Part shown: piece by piece, positions 1-10,106 of the stretch | How positions within the stretch are numbered: position 1 is the stretch's first letter | Layout of the letters: every line of letters starts with the position of its first letter | Assembly (NCBI GenBank): GCA_964609375.1 | Contig: CAZSSA010000002.1 | Coordinates: forward strand, 1 to 64,000 | Source: CAZDUS01 sp964609375 | Lineage (GTDB): Bacteria > Verrucomicrobiota > Kiritimatiellia > CAIKKV01 > CAITUY01 | Direction: 5' to 3' | Length of the DNA stretch: 64,000 nucleotides | Translations under genes and position numbers: made by a program | The notes under the pieces: model-generated | The model's input: only the letters and a program-made list of their open reading frames with translations | What the model was told of the DNA's origin: nothing | Databases searched by the model: none

Positions 1-2
1 GA

Positions 3-158
3 GTTAGACATGAAAGAGAGTTAGAGGGGCGTGACTATGCACAACGCAAGGCTCGAAACAAAGGAAGACTGATAATGGCTATTCCCAGGAGAAGCCTGAC
101 ATTGACACGGATCCATAGAGAGTATAGATCCCGGACAAAGCAGGACAGGGGATTTTGA
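3..158 (+). CDS. C-terminal end of an unidentified protein (partial)
   Basis: A reading frame is open from the left edge to a TGA at 156-158 and encodes about 51 residues rich in arginine and lysine. Its stop overlaps the dtd start as TGATG, the arrangement expected of translationally coupled genes, and this is the main reason to think it is real. I do not recognise a family. A relA/spoT-type gene often precedes dtd in other bacteria, but this basic tail does not look like the ACT domain that ends RelA, so I do not assign it. The frame could be chance because it is short. Confidence 0.4.
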   Translation, partial: VRHERELEGRDYAQRKARNKGRLIMAIPRRSLTLTRIHREYRSRTKQDRGF

Positions 159-619
159 TGAAGGCATTGATACAACGCGTTAGCCGTGGGTCCGTTAGTG
201 TTGGGGGGCGAGTTGTCGGGGTTGTACAGCAGGGGTATGTGGTGTTGTTGGGGGTCCGTCGTGGGGATACTGAATCCGATGCCATCTTCCTGGCTGAAAA
301 GACGGTGGGACTCCGAATTTTCCCCGATGACCAGGGGAAAATGAATCTATCCGTCATGGATATTAACGGTGGGGTTCTGGTGGTTTCGCAGTTTACATTA
401 TACGCGGACACGAGGAAAGGGAACCGACCTGGGTTTACAGATGCGGCGGAGCCGGCTGAGGCTGAAAGGTTGTATGAGGTGTATGTGGGGGGGGTGCGCA
501 GGATGATGGGGGCTGATCGTGTGACCACAGGTGTGTTCCGTGCGTTGATGGAGGTTGAATTGGTTAATGACGGTCCCGTCACCATTGAGCTGACAACCGA
601 TCAACGCCAAGCAAGATAA
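158..619 (+). CDS. dtd: D-aminoacyl-tRNA deacylase
   Basis: Dtd hydrolyses D-aminoacyl-tRNA (and Gly-tRNA-Ala), keeping D-amino acids out of protein; it is a small cytosolic homodimer. The 153-residue product has the usual family length. It begins [13 protein letters not shown] and carries the family hallmarks [10 protein letters not shown] around residues 77-86, the [10 protein letters not shown] segment, and a C-terminal NDGPVT motif that supplies the Gly-cisPro chiral filter. I choose ATG 158 rather than the TTG just before it, because ATG lies at a suitable distance from a GGGGA ribosome site and overlaps the upstream stop. purF follows 73 bp later. Confidence 0.95.
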   Translation: MKALIQRVSRGSVSVGGRVVGVVQQGYVVLLGVRRGDTESDAIFLAEKTVGLRIFPDDQGKMNLSVMDINGGVLVVSQFTLYADTRKGNRPGFTDAAEPAEAERLYEVYVGGVRRMMGADRVTTGVFRALMEVELVNDGPVTIELTTDQRQAR

Positions 620-626
620 GTTTGAC

Positions 627-655
627 TTGATTCACGAGCCTGCATTGTGTATTAG
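627..655 (+). promoter_or_regulatory. possible sigma-70 promoter for purF
   Basis: TTGATT (627-632), a 17-bp spacer and TATTAG (650-655) lie 38 bp before the purF start. Each hexamer matches four of six consensus positions. This is a weak motif call in a short intergenic gap. Confidence 0.25.
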
Positions 656-692
656 TAATTCCCCGTGCGGCGAGACGTCTAGAGGGCTCATT

Positions 693-2129
693 ATGAATCA
701 CATCACACGGGACGATCAACCACGGGAAGCTTGCGGCGTATTCGGGATCTATGGAATTCCTGATGCGGCATTGCTTATCTATGCGGGACTTTTTTCGCTT
801 CAACATCGGGGTCAGGAAAGCGCCGGCATCGTAACGGCAGATGGCACGCAAGTCCGCTCCATGAAGGGACTGGGACTGGTTAATGATGTGTTTTGCACAG
901 ATAAGCTGCACCAGCTCCCCGGGCATTTGGGGATCGGGCATGTCCGGTATTCAACGACTGGGTCGTCGAAAATGCAGAATGTGCAGCCGTTGGTCGTTGA
1001 ATGCAGTGATGGCATTTGGGCTATTGCGCATAACGGGAACCTGATCAATGCGCGTGCGCTGCGCAGGATGTACCAGGAGTCCGGAGCGATTTTCCAGACC
1101 AGCACCGACAGTGAAGTGCTGATTCATTTACTGGCAGATCCGATGTACCGGACGCGGCCTCGTCGCGTTGCACGCGCCCTTAGTGAACTCAAGGGCGCGT
1201 TTTCATTTGTATTGATGACCAAGGACTGCGTCATGGCGGCAAGGGATCCGCTGGGATTCAAGCCGCTCTCCCTCGGTCGCCTTGGAGCGGGCTACATTTT
1301 TGCCAGTGAGACGTGCGCCCTGACGCAGATTGGTGCGGAGTATATACGTGATGTCGAGCCGGGAGAGTTGGTTATCGCCGATGCGACCGGATTGCACAGC
1401 AGTTATTTCGCCGAGGAAGAGCCCAGTGGTTTTTCCCAGTGCGTGTTTGAGCATGTCTATTTTGCCCGGCCTGACAGCATGGTGTTCGGACAGAGCGTAC
1501 ATTCCGTCAGGGTGAAGCTGGGGATGCGGTTGGCCCAGGAACAACCTGTCGAGGCCGATTTAGTCACGGCGGTTCCGGATAGTGGCAACTCGGCAGCACT
1601 GGGGTTTTCGCGGGCGAGCGGCATCCCGTTGGATTTTGGTTTTATGCGCAACCACTATGTGGGGCGAACCTTTATCATGCCGGAAGCCGATCAACGGGCG
1701 CGCAGTGTGGACATGAAGCTGGCCGTTGTCCGGGATGTGGTCAACGGCAAGCGTGTGGTTGTCGTGGATGACTCCATCATCCGGGGGACCACGGCGCGTC
1801 GGCGCGTCGGGGCCTTGAGGGAGGCGGGGGCCAGGGAGGTGCATCTGAGAATTTCATGTCCACCGACCATGCATCCCTGTTTTTTCGGGATTGATTTTGC
1901 CACGCATGAGGAATTGATTGCCGCGCGGCAGTCGGTTCAAGCCGTTTGTGAATTCACCGGTGCCGATAGTTTGGGTTATTTGAGCCAGGAAGGGTTGCTT
2001 TCGCCATTTCCGGATGCCTCCTGTTATTGTACCGCCTGTTTTTCCGGGAAGTACCCGTTGGACATTAGCCGAATGCAGGGCAAGGATGCCCTTGAAACGA
2101 TAAGCCCATTACTGAATCTTGACTGCTAA
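693..2129 (+). CDS. purF: amidophosphoribosyltransferase
   Basis: PurF makes 5-phosphoribosylamine from PRPP and glutamine, the first committed step of purine synthesis. The 478-residue protein has an N-terminal Ntn glutaminase domain with nucleophile Cys14 in EACGVFGIYG, so 13 residues are presumably cleaved off, then LQHRGQESAGI, GHVRYSTTG and HNGNL. The C-terminal phosphoribosyltransferase domain has the PRPP loop VVVVDDSIIRGTT. Cysteines in the late segments, including CYCTACFSGKYP, match the Fe-S-cluster type of enzyme known from Bacillus. The frame is open back to a TTG at 627, but ATG 693 has an AGAGGG site 6 bp ahead and gives the normal N-terminus. pyrG follows 24 bp later, suggesting a nucleotide operon. 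Confidence 0.97.
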   Translation: MNHITRDDQPREACGVFGIYGIPDAALLIYAGLFSLQHRGQESAGIVTADGTQVRSMKGLGLVNDVFCTDKLHQLPGHLGIGHVRYSTTGSSKMQNVQPLVVECSDGIWAIAHNGNLINARALRRMYQESGAIFQTSTDSEVLIHLLADPMYRTRPRRVARALSELKGAFSFVLMTKDCVMAARDPLGFKPLSLGRLGAGYIFASETCALTQIGAEYIRDVEPGELVIADATGLHSSYFAEEEPSGFSQCVFEHVYFARPDSMVFGQSVHSVRVKLGMRLAQEQPVEADLVTAVPDSGNSAALGFSRASGIPLDFGFMRNHYVGRTFIMPEADQRARSVDMKLAVVRDVVNGKRVVVVDDSIIRGTTARRRVGALREAGAREVHLRISCPPTMHPCFFGIDFATHEELIAARQSVQAVCEFTGADSLGYLSQEGLLSPFPDASCYCTACFSGKYPLDISRMQGKDALETISPLLNLDC

Positions 2130-2153
2130 TCTCTGGAGTTTAAAAGGACGATC

Positions 2154-3827
2154 ATGGCAACACGTAACGGACCCACGCGGCATATATTTGTGACAGGCGG
2201 CGTTGTCTCTTCTCTCGGGAAAGGACTGACCTCCGCCGCCTTGGCGCTGCTGTTGCGGCAGCGTGGCTACCGGGTCAAAATGCAGAAACTGGATCCTTAT
2301 TTAAACGTGGATCCGGGGACAATGTCGCCCTATCAGCATGGGGAAGTGTATGTGACGGTGGATGGAGCGGAGACGGATTTGGATCTTGGGCACTACGAGA
2401 GGTTTACAGGGGTTCCCTGTTCGCGTCACAGTAATTACACATCGGGCAGTATTTACCGGGCGGTGATTTCGAGGGAGCGCGAGGGTGGTTATCTTGGAAA
2501 AACAGTGCAGGTCATTCCTCATATTACCGATGAGATCAAGGCGGCGATCCGCTCGCTGGATGGTGATGATGTGGATATTGCCATTACCGAGATTGGGGGT
2601 ACAGCGGGGGATATCGAGTCGCTTCCGTTTCTGGAGGCGATACGCCAGTTCCGGCATGAGATTGGGCGGCGGAACGGGCTCTTTATTCATCTGACGCTGG
2701 TGCCATACATCAAGGCAGCCGGCGAGATGAAGACCAAGCCTTCCCAGCAGTCTGTCGGAATTCTTCGGACGATCGGTATCATTCCGGATATTCTCATCTG
2801 CCGGTGCGAGCATCCGATGACGGCGGAGCACAAGGCCAAGCTGGCGTTGTTCTGCGATGTGGATGAGAACAAGGTGATCGAAGAGAAGGATGTGGATCAT
2901 TCCATTTATGAAGTGCCGTTGGAACTGGCACGGCAGGATGTGGATGTATACATCATGGAGATGCTGGGTCTTCATGTGAATCCCCTTGATATTTCCGAGT
3001 GGAAGGCCATGGTCGATACGTTGATTACTCCGCCGCAGGGGACCGTCGAGATTGCGGTGGTGGGGAAATACATCGGGTTGCGTGATTCCTATAAGAGCAT
3101 CTACGAATCGTTGACGCACGGTGGGATTGCCAACAAGGTGAAGGTGAAGATTCGGATGGTGGAATCGGAGGATGTCGAGAAATCAGGAGCGGCGGCCCTG
3201 TTGGATGGCGTTTGTGGCGTATTGATTCCAGGAGGGTTTGGGGATCGCGGCATCGAGGGGAAGATCCAAGCCATTCGTTATGCCCGGGAAAACAACATTC
3301 CCTTCTTTGGCATTTGCCTGGGGATGCAATGTGCAACGATTGAGTATGCCAGGAATGTGTGCGGCATGGCTGACGCCAGCAGCACTGAATTTGCGGCTAA
3401 CACTGCCTATCCGGTGATTGACATGATGATTGAGCAAAAGAAGGTCACGGAAAAGGGTGGCACCATGCGGTTGGGAGCGTATCCGTGCCAGATCACCGAG
3501 GGTACGGAAGCACACCGGCTGTACGGGCAAGTCACCATTCAAGAGAGACACCGGCACCGGTACGAGTTCAACAACAAGTACCGAGAAAAGATGCAGAAAT
3601 CCGGAATGATATTTTCCGGTTTATGTCCCGGGAGGGACCTTGTCGAAATTATTGAACTCAAGGATCATCCATGGTTTGTTGCGTGCCAGTTCCATCCTGA
3701 ATTTCAATCAACGCCGCTGCGGGCACACCCCTTGTTCCGGGGGTTTGTGGAGGCGGCAGTGCGCCAGAGGGGTAAGGGCGAATCAAAGAAGCACAAGCGG
3801 GGCGGTCGTCCCGGAAAAGAGATGTAA
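2154..3827 (+). CDS. pyrG: CTP synthase
   Basis: CTP synthase aminates UTP to CTP using glutamine and ATP. The 557-residue protein has the N-terminal synthetase domain with the P-loop region [16 protein letters not shown], the UTP/CTP-binding segment [19 protein letters not shown], and a C-terminal class I glutamine amidotransferase domain with nucleophile Cys in GICLGMQCA and the His-Glu pair in FHPEF. The last 20 or so residues form a basic tail (KKHKRGG) beyond the usual end. It sits between purF (24 bp gap) and carB (6 bp gap), so the three are very likely co-transcribed. Confidence 0.98.
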   Translation: MATRNGPTRHIFVTGGVVSSLGKGLTSAALALLLRQRGYRVKMQKLDPYLNVDPGTMSPYQHGEVYVTVDGAETDLDLGHYERFTGVPCSRHSNYTSGSIYRAVISREREGGYLGKTVQVIPHITDEIKAAIRSLDGDDVDIAITEIGGTAGDIESLPFLEAIRQFRHEIGRRNGLFIHLTLVPYIKAAGEMKTKPSQQSVGILRTIGIIPDILICRCEHPMTAEHKAKLALFCDVDENKVIEEKDVDHSIYEVPLELARQDVDVYIMEMLGLHVNPLDISEWKAMVDTLITPPQGTVEIAVVGKYIGLRDSYKSIYESLTHGGIANKVKVKIRMVESEDVEKSGAAALLDGVCGVLIPGGFGDRGIEGKIQAIRYARENNIPFFGICLGMQCATIEYARNVCGMADASSTEFAANTAYPVIDMMIEQKKVTEKGGTMRLGAYPCQITEGTEAHRLYGQVTIQERHRHRYEFNNKYREKMQKSGMIFSGLCPGRDLVEIIELKDHPWFVACQFHPEFQSTPLRAHPLFRGFVEAAVRQRGKGESKKHKRGGRPGKEM

Positions 3828-3833
3828 ACGAAT

Positions 3834-6800
3834 ATGCCGAAGCGAACCGACATTAAGAAGATCATGTTAATCGGGTCCGGTCCTATTGTGATCGGGCAGG
3901 CTTGTGAATTCGACTATTCAGGTGTGCAGGCGTGCAAATCCCTGAAGGAGGAGGGCTATGAAGTCGTGCTGGTGAACAGCAATCCGGCAACCATCATGAC
4001 GGACCCTGAATTTGCGGACCGGACGTATATTGAGCCGCTGAAGGCAGATATCCTGCGCGAAATCATCCGGCGCGAACGGCCGGATGCATTATTGCCGACC
4101 CTTGGCGGACAGACGGCGTTGAATCTTGGGATTGAGTTGCACGATATGGGCATACTCAAGCGCTATGGCGTAGAGATGATTGGCGCCAAGGCGGAAGTGA
4201 TTCGGAAGGCCGAAGATCGCGCCTTGTTCAAGGCGGCCATGCAGAAGATTGGTCTCGACCTGCCGGTGAGCGGCTCGGCGCATTCCCTGGAAGAAGCCAT
4301 GGCGGTGCGCGAAAGAATCGGTGCCTATCCAGTGGTCATAAGGCCGGGTTTTACGTTGGGTGGAACCGGTGGGGGAATTGCGCGGAATGATAAGGAGTTC
4401 GAAGAAATTGTCCGACGCGGTCTCTTTTACAGTCCAACCTCCGAAGTGTTGATCGAGGAATCGGTGCTCGGATGGAAAGAGTTTGAACTGGAAGTGATGC
4501 GCGATTGCAAGGATAACTGCGTCATTGTTTGTTCCATTGAGAATATTGACCCGATGGGAGTGCATACGGGTGACAGCATTACCGTTGCACCGGCGCAAAC
4601 ATTGACAGACCGCGAGTACCAGCGCATGCGGGATGCCTCCCTTGCTGTGATGCGCGAAATCGGGGTGGATACAGGCGGATCGAATGTGCAATGGGCGCTT
4701 AACCCGACCAATGGCCGCATGGTCATTATCGAAATGAATCCGCGGGTATCCCGGTCGAGCGCACTGGCTTCCAAGGCAACCGGATTCCCGATCGCGAAAA
4801 TTGCGGCCAAGCTGGCGATCGGCTATACGTTGGATGAATTGCGCAATGATATTACCCGTGAAACTCCGGCTTGTTTTGAACCTTCCATTGATTACGTGGT
4901 CACCAAAATGCCGCGATTTGCCTTCGAGAAGTTCCCTGGCGTGGATAGCCGGCTTGGAACGCAAATGAAGTCTGTGGGCGAGGCGATGAGTATTGGGAAG
5001 ACGTTCAAGCAATCGTTCCAAAAAGCCTGCCGGTCACTGGAGATTGGTCGATTCGGGTATGGTGCTGATGCCAAGGATGCGGCCTTTGAAGCGATGGATG
5101 ACGCCAAGGTAGAATCTGAATTGGAACGCCCCAATGCTATGCGTGTATTTGTGATCCGAGCGGCATTCAGGCGAGGCTGGAGTGTTGAGCGAATTCAGAA
5201 GATAACCGGGATGGATCCATGGTTCCTGCGTCATATGGAGGAATTGGTTGCGTTTACCTCGGAAATCAAGACGGCGGGGACAATCGCAGGACTCAAAAAT
5301 GATGAGGCCCTGTTCCGGCAGGTCAAGGAGATGGGGTATTCCGACCGACAGATCGCTTGGTTGCTGGGGTGCAAGGAAGCGGAGGTTCGTGAGGCGCGAG
5401 CGGCGATCAACCTTTTACCGGTCTACGGACTGGTGGATACTTGTGCGGCGGAATTCACTGCATTTACGCCTTACTTCTACTCGACATATGGTGATGTGGA
5501 TGAAAGCCGGCCCAGCACGAAGAAGAAGGTGATGATTCTTGGTGGCGGACCAAACCGTATCGGACAGGGAATTGAATTCGACTACTGCTGCGTGCATGCC
5601 GCCTTTGCCTTGCATGAGGCTGGATTTGAAACCATCATGGTTAACAGCAACCCCGAAACGGTGTCGACGGATTATGACACAAGCGACCGGTTGTATTTCG
5701 AGCCGTTGACGTTGGAAGACGTCCTGAGCATCTATCAGCGTGAGCAGTGCTGGGGGGCTATTGTTCAGTTTGGCGGTCAGACGCCGTTGAACCTGGCTAA
5801 AGATCTGGAAGCCAATGGCGTTAATATAATCGGGACGAAACCGGCAAGTATTGAAGTGGCCGAGGATCGGGATCTTTTCCAGAAGATGATCAAGCGGCTC
5901 AAGATCAAGCAGCCAGAAAACGGAATGGCGACGACGGTTGATCAGGCTGAAGCCATTGCCGAACGAATCGGTTATCCGGTGCTGATGCGGCCTTCGTTCG
6001 TCCTGGGCGGGCGCGCCATGGTCATTGTCTATACTCGTGAAATGCTGCGTAAGTATATGGCTGAGGCGGTGGAAGTTTCCGAGACGCGTCCGGTGTTGGT
6101 GGATCGTTATCTTGAGAATGCTGTAGAAGTGGATGTGGACTGCATTTCCGACGGAGAGACTTCCGTGATTGGATCAATCATGGAGCACGTTGAACTGGCT
6201 GGTATTCATTCCGGCGATAGTGCCTGCACGATTCCGCCGCCGACGTTGTCAGAGAGGATCAAAGATGAAATTCGTCGCTGTACTTTGAAAATGGCCACTG
6301 AGCTCAAGGTGTGCGGGCTGATGAACGTGCAATATGCCATCAAGGACAATGAGGTGTATGTTCTTGAGGTGAATCCGCGTGCATCGCGGACGGTGCCGTT
6401 TGTAAGCAAGGCGATTGGTGTGCCGCTGGCCAAGTTGGCGGCACTGGCCATGGCAGGATTCAAGCTCAAGGATATGGGCTTTACCAGTGAGATTATTCCT
6501 CGGCATTTCTCCGTCAAGGAAGCGGTATTCCCGTTTGCGCGTTTTCCCGGGGTTGATGTTATCCTGACGCCGGAAATGAAGTCCACCGGGGAAGTCATGG
6601 GAATTGACAGCAGTGGCGGAATGGCTTTCCTGAAGAGTCAAATTGCGGCTGGAAACCCATTGCCGACGAAAGGAAATGTTTTCCTGAGCATGAGGAGTGA
6701 GGACAAGCAGGAAATGGTTCCCATTGCCAAGCGGTTACACGAGATGGGGTTTGTGATCTATGCCACGGTAGGGACAAGTACGTTACTGCGGGAGAACGGA

Positions 6801-7145
6801 ATTCCTACCCATGCCTTGTTCCGAATATCCGAAGGACGTCCGAATGTGGTGGATTTGATTGAGGAGAAGCAGGTCCAGTGGATAATTAATACTCCCTCCA
6901 GTGGACAGGTCCCGCGTATTGACGAAGTCAAGATGAGGTCCCATGCCGTTATCCGGAATATTCCGATAACGACAACGCTCCACGGGTTGAGGGCGGCGTT
7001 AACCGGGCTTGAGGCCATGCGAGAATCCGATCATATTGAAGTGTGCAGTTTGCAGGAATTCCATCGTCATTCGCCGCGCATCAAGTTTCCCGCCTTGGTG
7101 GGAACTGACAAGTCTCCGCGGCGCAAGAGCCGGGTGAATGCCTGA
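3834..7145 (+). CDS. carB: carbamoyl-phosphate synthase large subunit
   Basis: CarB uses ammonia passed from the CarA glutaminase, bicarbonate and two ATP to make carbamoyl phosphate for pyrimidines and arginine. The 1103-residue product contains the expected duplicated ATP-grasp halves, each beginning with a preATP-grasp segment ([19 protein letters not shown] near residue 13; [19 protein letters not shown] near 565), an oligomerisation region between them, and an MGS-like allosteric domain in the last 150 residues. Length is close to the usual 1070-1080, with a basic extension at the C-terminus. carA is not in the window. The gene starts 6 bp after pyrG. Confidence 0.98.
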   Translation: MPKRTDIKKIMLIGSGPIVIGQACEFDYSGVQACKSLKEEGYEVVLVNSNPATIMTDPEFADRTYIEPLKADILREIIRRERPDALLPTLGGQTALNLGIELHDMGILKRYGVEMIGAKAEVIRKAEDRALFKAAMQKIGLDLPVSGSAHSLEEAMAVRERIGAYPVVIRPGFTLGGTGGGIARNDKEFEEIVRRGLFYSPTSEVLIEESVLGWKEFELEVMRDCKDNCVIVCSIENIDPMGVHTGDSITVAPAQTLTDREYQRMRDASLAVMREIGVDTGGSNVQWALNPTNGRMVIIEMNPRVSRSSALASKATGFPIAKIAAKLAIGYTLDELRNDITRETPACFEPSIDYVVTKMPRFAFEKFPGVDSRLGTQMKSVGEAMSIGKTFKQSFQKACRSLEIGRFGYGADAKDAAFEAMDDAKVESELERPNAMRVFVIRAAFRRGWSVERIQKITGMDPWFLRHMEELVAFTSEIKTAGTIAGLKNDEALFRQVKEMGYSDRQIAWLLGCKEAEVREARAAINLLPVYGLVDTCAAEFTAFTPYFYSTYGDVDESRPSTKKKVMILGGGPNRIGQGIEFDYCCVHAAFALHEAGFETIMVNSNPETVSTDYDTSDRLYFEPLTLEDVLSIYQREQCWGAIVQFGGQTPLNLAKDLEANGVNIIGTKPASIEVAEDRDLFQKMIKRLKIKQPENGMATTVDQAEAIAERIGYPVLMRPSFVLGGRAMVIVYTREMLRKYMAEAVEVSETRPVLVDRYLENAVEVDVDCISDGETSVIGSIMEHVELAGIHSGDSACTIPPPTLSERIKDEIRRCTLKMATELKVCGLMNVQYAIKDNEVYVLEVNPRASRTVPFVSKAIGVPLAKLAALAMAGFKLKDMGFTSEIIPRHFSVKEAVFPFARFPGVDVILTPEMKSTGEVMGIDSSGGMAFLKSQIAAGNPLPTKGNVFLSMRSEDKQEMVPIAKRLHEMGFVIYATVGTSTLLRENGIPTHALFRISEGRPNVVDLIEEKQVQWIINTPSSGQVPRIDEVKMRSHAVIRNIPITTTLHGLRAALTGLEAMRESDHIEVCSLQEFHRHSPRIKFPALVGTDKSPRRKSRVNA

Positions 7146-7170
7146 CAGTCAGGCTGAAGGAATGAAGTAG

Positions 7171-7785
7171 ATGAAAGAAGGGTATACCAAGTTTTCCGCT
7201 TCATATTCCGGCGTGATGTCGCTGGGGGTGGATACGTTGGATGGGCTTAACGCCTGGCGTGAACGGTTGCGGGGGTTAGGGATGATTGGCGCCTATGAGA
7301 CCGGTGATCTTGCGGGCATTGGTTTTGGAAACCTGAGTTGCCGCACCGCGCGAGGGTTCCTGATTACAGCGACGGCGACGGGACAACGACCAGTACTTGA
7401 GCCCCGTCACTACTGTGAGGTGGTGGCGGTATGGCCTGAGAAGAACGCCGTTTCGTTCCTAGCGCTCGATAAGGGGGTTACGCCATCCTCCGAATGCATG
7501 ACGCATGGAGCGATTTATGCCGTAGATGCGGCCATTGGAGCTGTGATTCATGTGCATCATCACGTCCTGTGGAATCGGTTGATGGATCGCTATCCAACGA
7601 CTTCCAAGCGTGTGGAGTATGGAACGCCGGAGATGGGGCGTGAATTAATGCGGCTCTATCGGGAGAGCGACTTGCCGCGCCAGCGCATCGCCGTGATGGG
7701 AGGGCATGAAGATGGTATCATCGTGTTCGGGCGCGACATCGATGCGGCCGGGCAGGTACTTCTTGATGTGTTTCAACGCAGTTAA
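7171..7785 (+). CDS. class II aldolase/adducin-domain protein
   Basis: This 204-residue protein belongs to the class II aldolase/adducin fold, zinc enzymes related to fuculose- and ribulose-phosphate aldolases and methylthioribulose-phosphate dehydratase. Visible family features are GFGNLSCRT near residue 50, a catalytic-region SSECMTHGAIY, the zinc-binding His cluster in VIHVHHHVLW near residue 130, and the third ligand region GGHEDGIIVFG near 175. The substrate cannot be told from sequence. It starts 25 bp after carB with an AAGGA site, so it may ride on the same transcript. Its stop overlaps by 4 bp the stop of the convergent exonuclease gene. Confidence 0.8.
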   Translation: MKEGYTKFSASYSGVMSLGVDTLDGLNAWRERLRGLGMIGAYETGDLAGIGFGNLSCRTARGFLITATATGQRPVLEPRHYCEVVAVWPEKNAVSFLALDKGVTPSSECMTHGAIYAVDAAIGAVIHVHHHVLWNRLMDRYPTTSKRVEYGTPEMGRELMRLYRESDLPRQRIAVMGGHEDGIIVFGRDIDAAGQVLLDVFQRS

Positions 7786-8405
7786 TTGGGGTTCAGGGAG
7801 AGCGGCTTGCCTCCGTATTGAGTGAACTCTGATATTAACATAGGCGCCGGCAATGTTTCCAAAGCTTTCAAAAAGAGGGCGGCCGTGCATTCTGCGTCCC
7901 ATAGGGCACTGTGGAACTGCCGATCACGCGGAAGTGCGCTGGTGGGGCCATCCGCCAATTCCGGTGGGATCATGAGTGGACAGAGATCTCGGGTTAGATT
8001 CTCCAGTGCATAACTCCTGCGTTTGGGGAAGCATCGTTTGAACAGCCGCAGTGTGTCGTAGAGGGTAAGATTCGGCGGGGTGAGATTGTGGCGGTTGAGT
8101 TCGGCGACCATGAAACGGCGGTCAAACTTGGCGTTATGCGAAAGCAGAATGCCATCCTTAACAAAAGCAATGAACTGGGGGTAGACGATGGGGAAGGCCG
8201 GGGCATTGGAAACCATTTCCGTTGAGATTCCGTGAATGCGCTGTGATGAGGCGGGGATCGGAATGCCGGGGTTGATCAACCACGTTTGACGATCCGTGAT
8301 TTGCCCGTTATGGACTCGGATAGCAGCGAGCTCAATGACGTGATCCTTTAGTGGTGCCAGTCCAGTGGTTTCCGCGTCAAAAACAATAAAGGTGGTTTCC
8401 TTCAC
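7782..8405 (-). CDS. DEDD-family 3'-5' exonuclease (DnaQ-like)
   Basis: The protein resembles the epsilon proofreading subunit of DNA polymerase III and other DnaQ-like exonucleases. Exo I is FIVFDAETTGL, with the two acidic residues; Exo II includes LLSHNAKFDRRF; the Exo III region is HSALWDAECTAALF, giving a DEDDh active site. I choose GTG 8405 (207 aa): it has an AGGA site about 8 bp ahead and leaves the normal N-terminus close to Exo I. A longer frame reaches ATG 8519, which overlaps the pyrF stop as ATGA and would add a hydrophobic, signal-peptide-like segment. That would be odd for an exonuclease but cannot be excluded. No polymerase domain is attached, so replication or repair are both possible. 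Confidence 0.85.
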   Translation of the reverse strand: MKETTFIVFDAETTGLAPLKDHVIELAAIRVHNGQITDRQTWLINPGIPIPASSQRIHGISTEMVSNAPAFPIVYPQFIAFVKDGILLSHNAKFDRRFMVAELNRHNLTPPNLTLYDTLRLFKRCFPKRRSYALENLTRDLCPLMIPPELADGPTSALPRDRQFHSALWDAECTAALFLKALETLPAPMLISEFTQYGGKPLSLNPN

Positions 8406-8458
8406 GCTTTTTTCCTGGATGTGAGATGGGGGGGTGTTTTGCTCCGCCGGGAGTTTTG

Positions 8459-8486
8459 ATAATAAGCATAGTGTCAACACTGCCAA
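8459..8486 (-). promoter_or_regulatory. possible sigma-70 promoter for the exonuclease gene
   Basis: Read on the minus strand, TTGGCA (8486-8481), a 16-bp spacer and TATTAT (8464-8459) each match five of six consensus bases. The site lies about 55 bp upstream of GTG 8405 and supports that start over the longer frame. Confidence 0.35.
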
Positions 8487-8515
8487 GACATAGGGGATGG
8501 AAAGGGCGGATATCC

Positions 8516-9226
8516 TCATTTTGCCAGCCATGCTTGATCCAACTCGGACTGAATGCGGCGTGTGGCAGCGGCTGGGTCTGCGGCCTCCATAATGGGACGA
8601 CCGACAACGAGGTAGCTGGCGCCTGCCTGAACGGCGACAGCAGGGGAGGCCACTCGTTTCTGGTCGCCGATGTCTGACCCGGCGGGGCGAATACCGGGTG
8701 TGACCAGGATCGGGGCAAGGCCGAATTCACGACGCAGGGCGGCGGCTTCCAGGACAGAGGTTACAACACCATCAATGCCGCACTTCAAGGCTAGCTCCGT
8801 TAGGCGCAGGGCTTGGTCGCTGACAGAGCGCGAGATACCGAGATCAACGAAGTCTTCCTGTCCGAGACTGGTCAGGGTGGTAACCGCTACAAGACGAGGG
8901 CGGTTAGGGCCAAAAGCGGCGGCGGCTTCAGCGGCGGCGGCGAGCATGGCGCGTCCGCCAATGGCATGGACGGTCATAAGAGAGGCACCAAGGGAGCCGG
9001 CGGCTGTCACGGAATTAGCCACGGTTCTGGGAATGTCATGGAGTTTCAGATCGAGAAAGATGTTCCTTTGGTCGGCGGCCAGGGTTCGGACTATGGAAGG
9101 TCCCTCGGCGGTGAAAAGTTCAAGTCCCACTTTAAACCATGATAACTCACGAGGAAGCGTTTTCAGCAGTTGGGGAATGGCTTCGGCTTTGGGTACATCG
9201 AGTGCAAGAATGATTTCCGGTTTCAT
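8516..9226 (-). CDS. pyrF: orotidine 5'-phosphate decarboxylase
   Basis: PyrF converts OMP to UMP, the last step of de novo UMP synthesis. The 236-residue protein starts MKPEIILALDVP and has the catalytic Lys-Asp signature FLDLKLHDIPRTV near residue 58, the LVTPGIRP segment near 180 and the phosphate-binding YLVVGRPI near 210, as in the short bacterial enzymes. It is on the opposite strand to purF-pyrG-carB, so the pyrimidine genes here are neighbours but not one operon. Confidence 0.97.
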   Translation of the reverse strand: MKPEIILALDVPKAEAIPQLLKTLPRELSWFKVGLELFTAEGPSIVRTLAADQRNIFLDLKLHDIPRTVANSVTAAGSLGASLMTVHAIGGRAMLAAAAEAAAAFGPNRPRLVAVTTLTSLGQEDFVDLGISRSVSDQALRLTELALKCGIDGVVTSVLEAAALRREFGLAPILVTPGIRPAGSDIGDQKRVASPAVAVQAGASYLVVGRPIMEAADPAAATRRIQSELDQAWLAK

Positions 9227-9339
9227 TGGGCCTCAAAAAGGGTTAACGGGTTGAGAACGGGATAGACATTAACGCAAGCAAGTTCTGGACTCGAGAAGAA
9301 AAGGCGACAGAAGAAAAGGCAGAAGGGGCGAAGTCATGA

Positions 9340-9368
9340 TTGTCGAATATAGGGATTTCGCCTATAAA
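9340..9368 (+). promoter_or_regulatory. sigma-70-like promoter placed directly on the start codon
   Basis: TTGTCG (9340-9345), a 17-bp spacer and TATAAA (9363-9368) form a good promoter. Only six bases separate the -10 box from ATG 9375, so the predicted transcript would begin at or within a base or two of the start codon. The rest of the 9227-9374 intergenic gap between divergent genes shows no gene. Confidence 0.4.
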
Positions 9369-9374
9369 TAAGAC

Positions 9375-10106
9375 ATGAGATTCTTGTTATATAACGTAAG
9401 ATATTGTGCGGGGATAGGGCGGCGGTTTCATATGCCGTTTCCGGGAAGCGGTTATCTTAAGCGTACCCATGAGATCTTAGACCAAGTCACATCATTTATC
9501 GGAACCGTAAAACCGGATATTGTCGGCCTTGTTGAAGTTGATGGGGGTTCGTTCAGGTCGGGGCGGGTTAACCAGGCTGAGCACATAGCTTCTTCGTTGG
9601 GTCATTATCACTCGTTTGAGTCGAAGTATGGGGAACAATCCTGGGTTCGTTTTTTGCCGGTCGCCAACAAACAAGTGAATGCATTCCTGACGAATGGAGT
9701 CATCCATGAAGAGCGGTTTTTGTATTTCGACCACGGGATTAAGCGACTGGTCATTCAGCTTGAGTTGGAAAACTTAACGTTGTTTCTTGTTCATCTCTCG
9801 ATTCGTTTCAGGCATCGCCAGAATCAGCTCTGTGAATTGTATTCCCTGCTCAAGGACGTCAAAAAGCCATATCTGGTGGCGGGAGATTTCAATGTTTTCT
9901 GGGGAGACCCGGAGATTGAGCTCTTCCTGGCGGCCACGGGATTACAAAGTGCCAATAAACAGGGGGCCCCGACATACCCAAGTTGGGCGCCGAAGCGGGA
10001 ACTGGATTTTATCCTGCACAGCCCGGGAATCAAGGTAACAACGCTTGAGATTCCGCAGGTAACGTTTTCGGATCATTTGCCCTTAATTTGTGATTTTGAA
10101 GTTTAG
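9375..10106 (+). CDS. endonuclease/exonuclease/phosphatase family protein
   Basis: This 243-residue protein has the EEP fold shared by exonuclease III, DNase I, sphingomyelinases and inositol phosphatases. Motifs in order are MRFLLYNVRY at the N-terminus (metal-site Asn), IVGLVEVDGG with the metal-binding Glu near residue 54, VHLSIRFRHRQNQ with the active-site His, GDFNVFWGD near 175, LDFIL near 215 and SDHLPLICDF at the end. There is no signal peptide or membrane segment. The substrate cannot be assigned. No ribosome site precedes the ATG and a promoter sits only six bases away. The stop codon overlaps that of the convergent M48 gene. Confidence 0.8.
   Translation: MRFLLYNVRYCAGIGRRFHMPFPGSGYLKRTHEILDQVTSFIGTVKPDIVGLVEVDGGSFRSGRVNQAEHIASSLGHYHSFESKYGEQSWVRFLPVANKQVNAFLTNGVIHEERFLYFDHGIKRLVIQLELENLTLFLVHLSIRFRHRQNQLCELYSLLKDVKKPYLVAGDFNVFWGDPEIELFLAATGLQSANKQGAPTYPSWAPKRELDFILHSPGIKVTTLEIPQVTFSDHLPLICDFEV

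Noticed and set aside
2301..3119. 272-codon minus-strand open frame opposite pyrG
   Set aside because: It is an antisense shadow of CTP synthase with no family match and no ribosome site.
4089..5021. 310-codon minus-strand open frame opposite carB
   Set aside because: It lies wholly within a well-identified gene, has no recognisable domain and reads as the His/Arg-rich shadow typical of antisense frames in this base composition.
8670..9254. 194-codon plus-strand open frame opposite pyrF
   Set aside because: It is a Ser/Arg/Ala-rich antisense frame; pyrF has all catalytic motifs.
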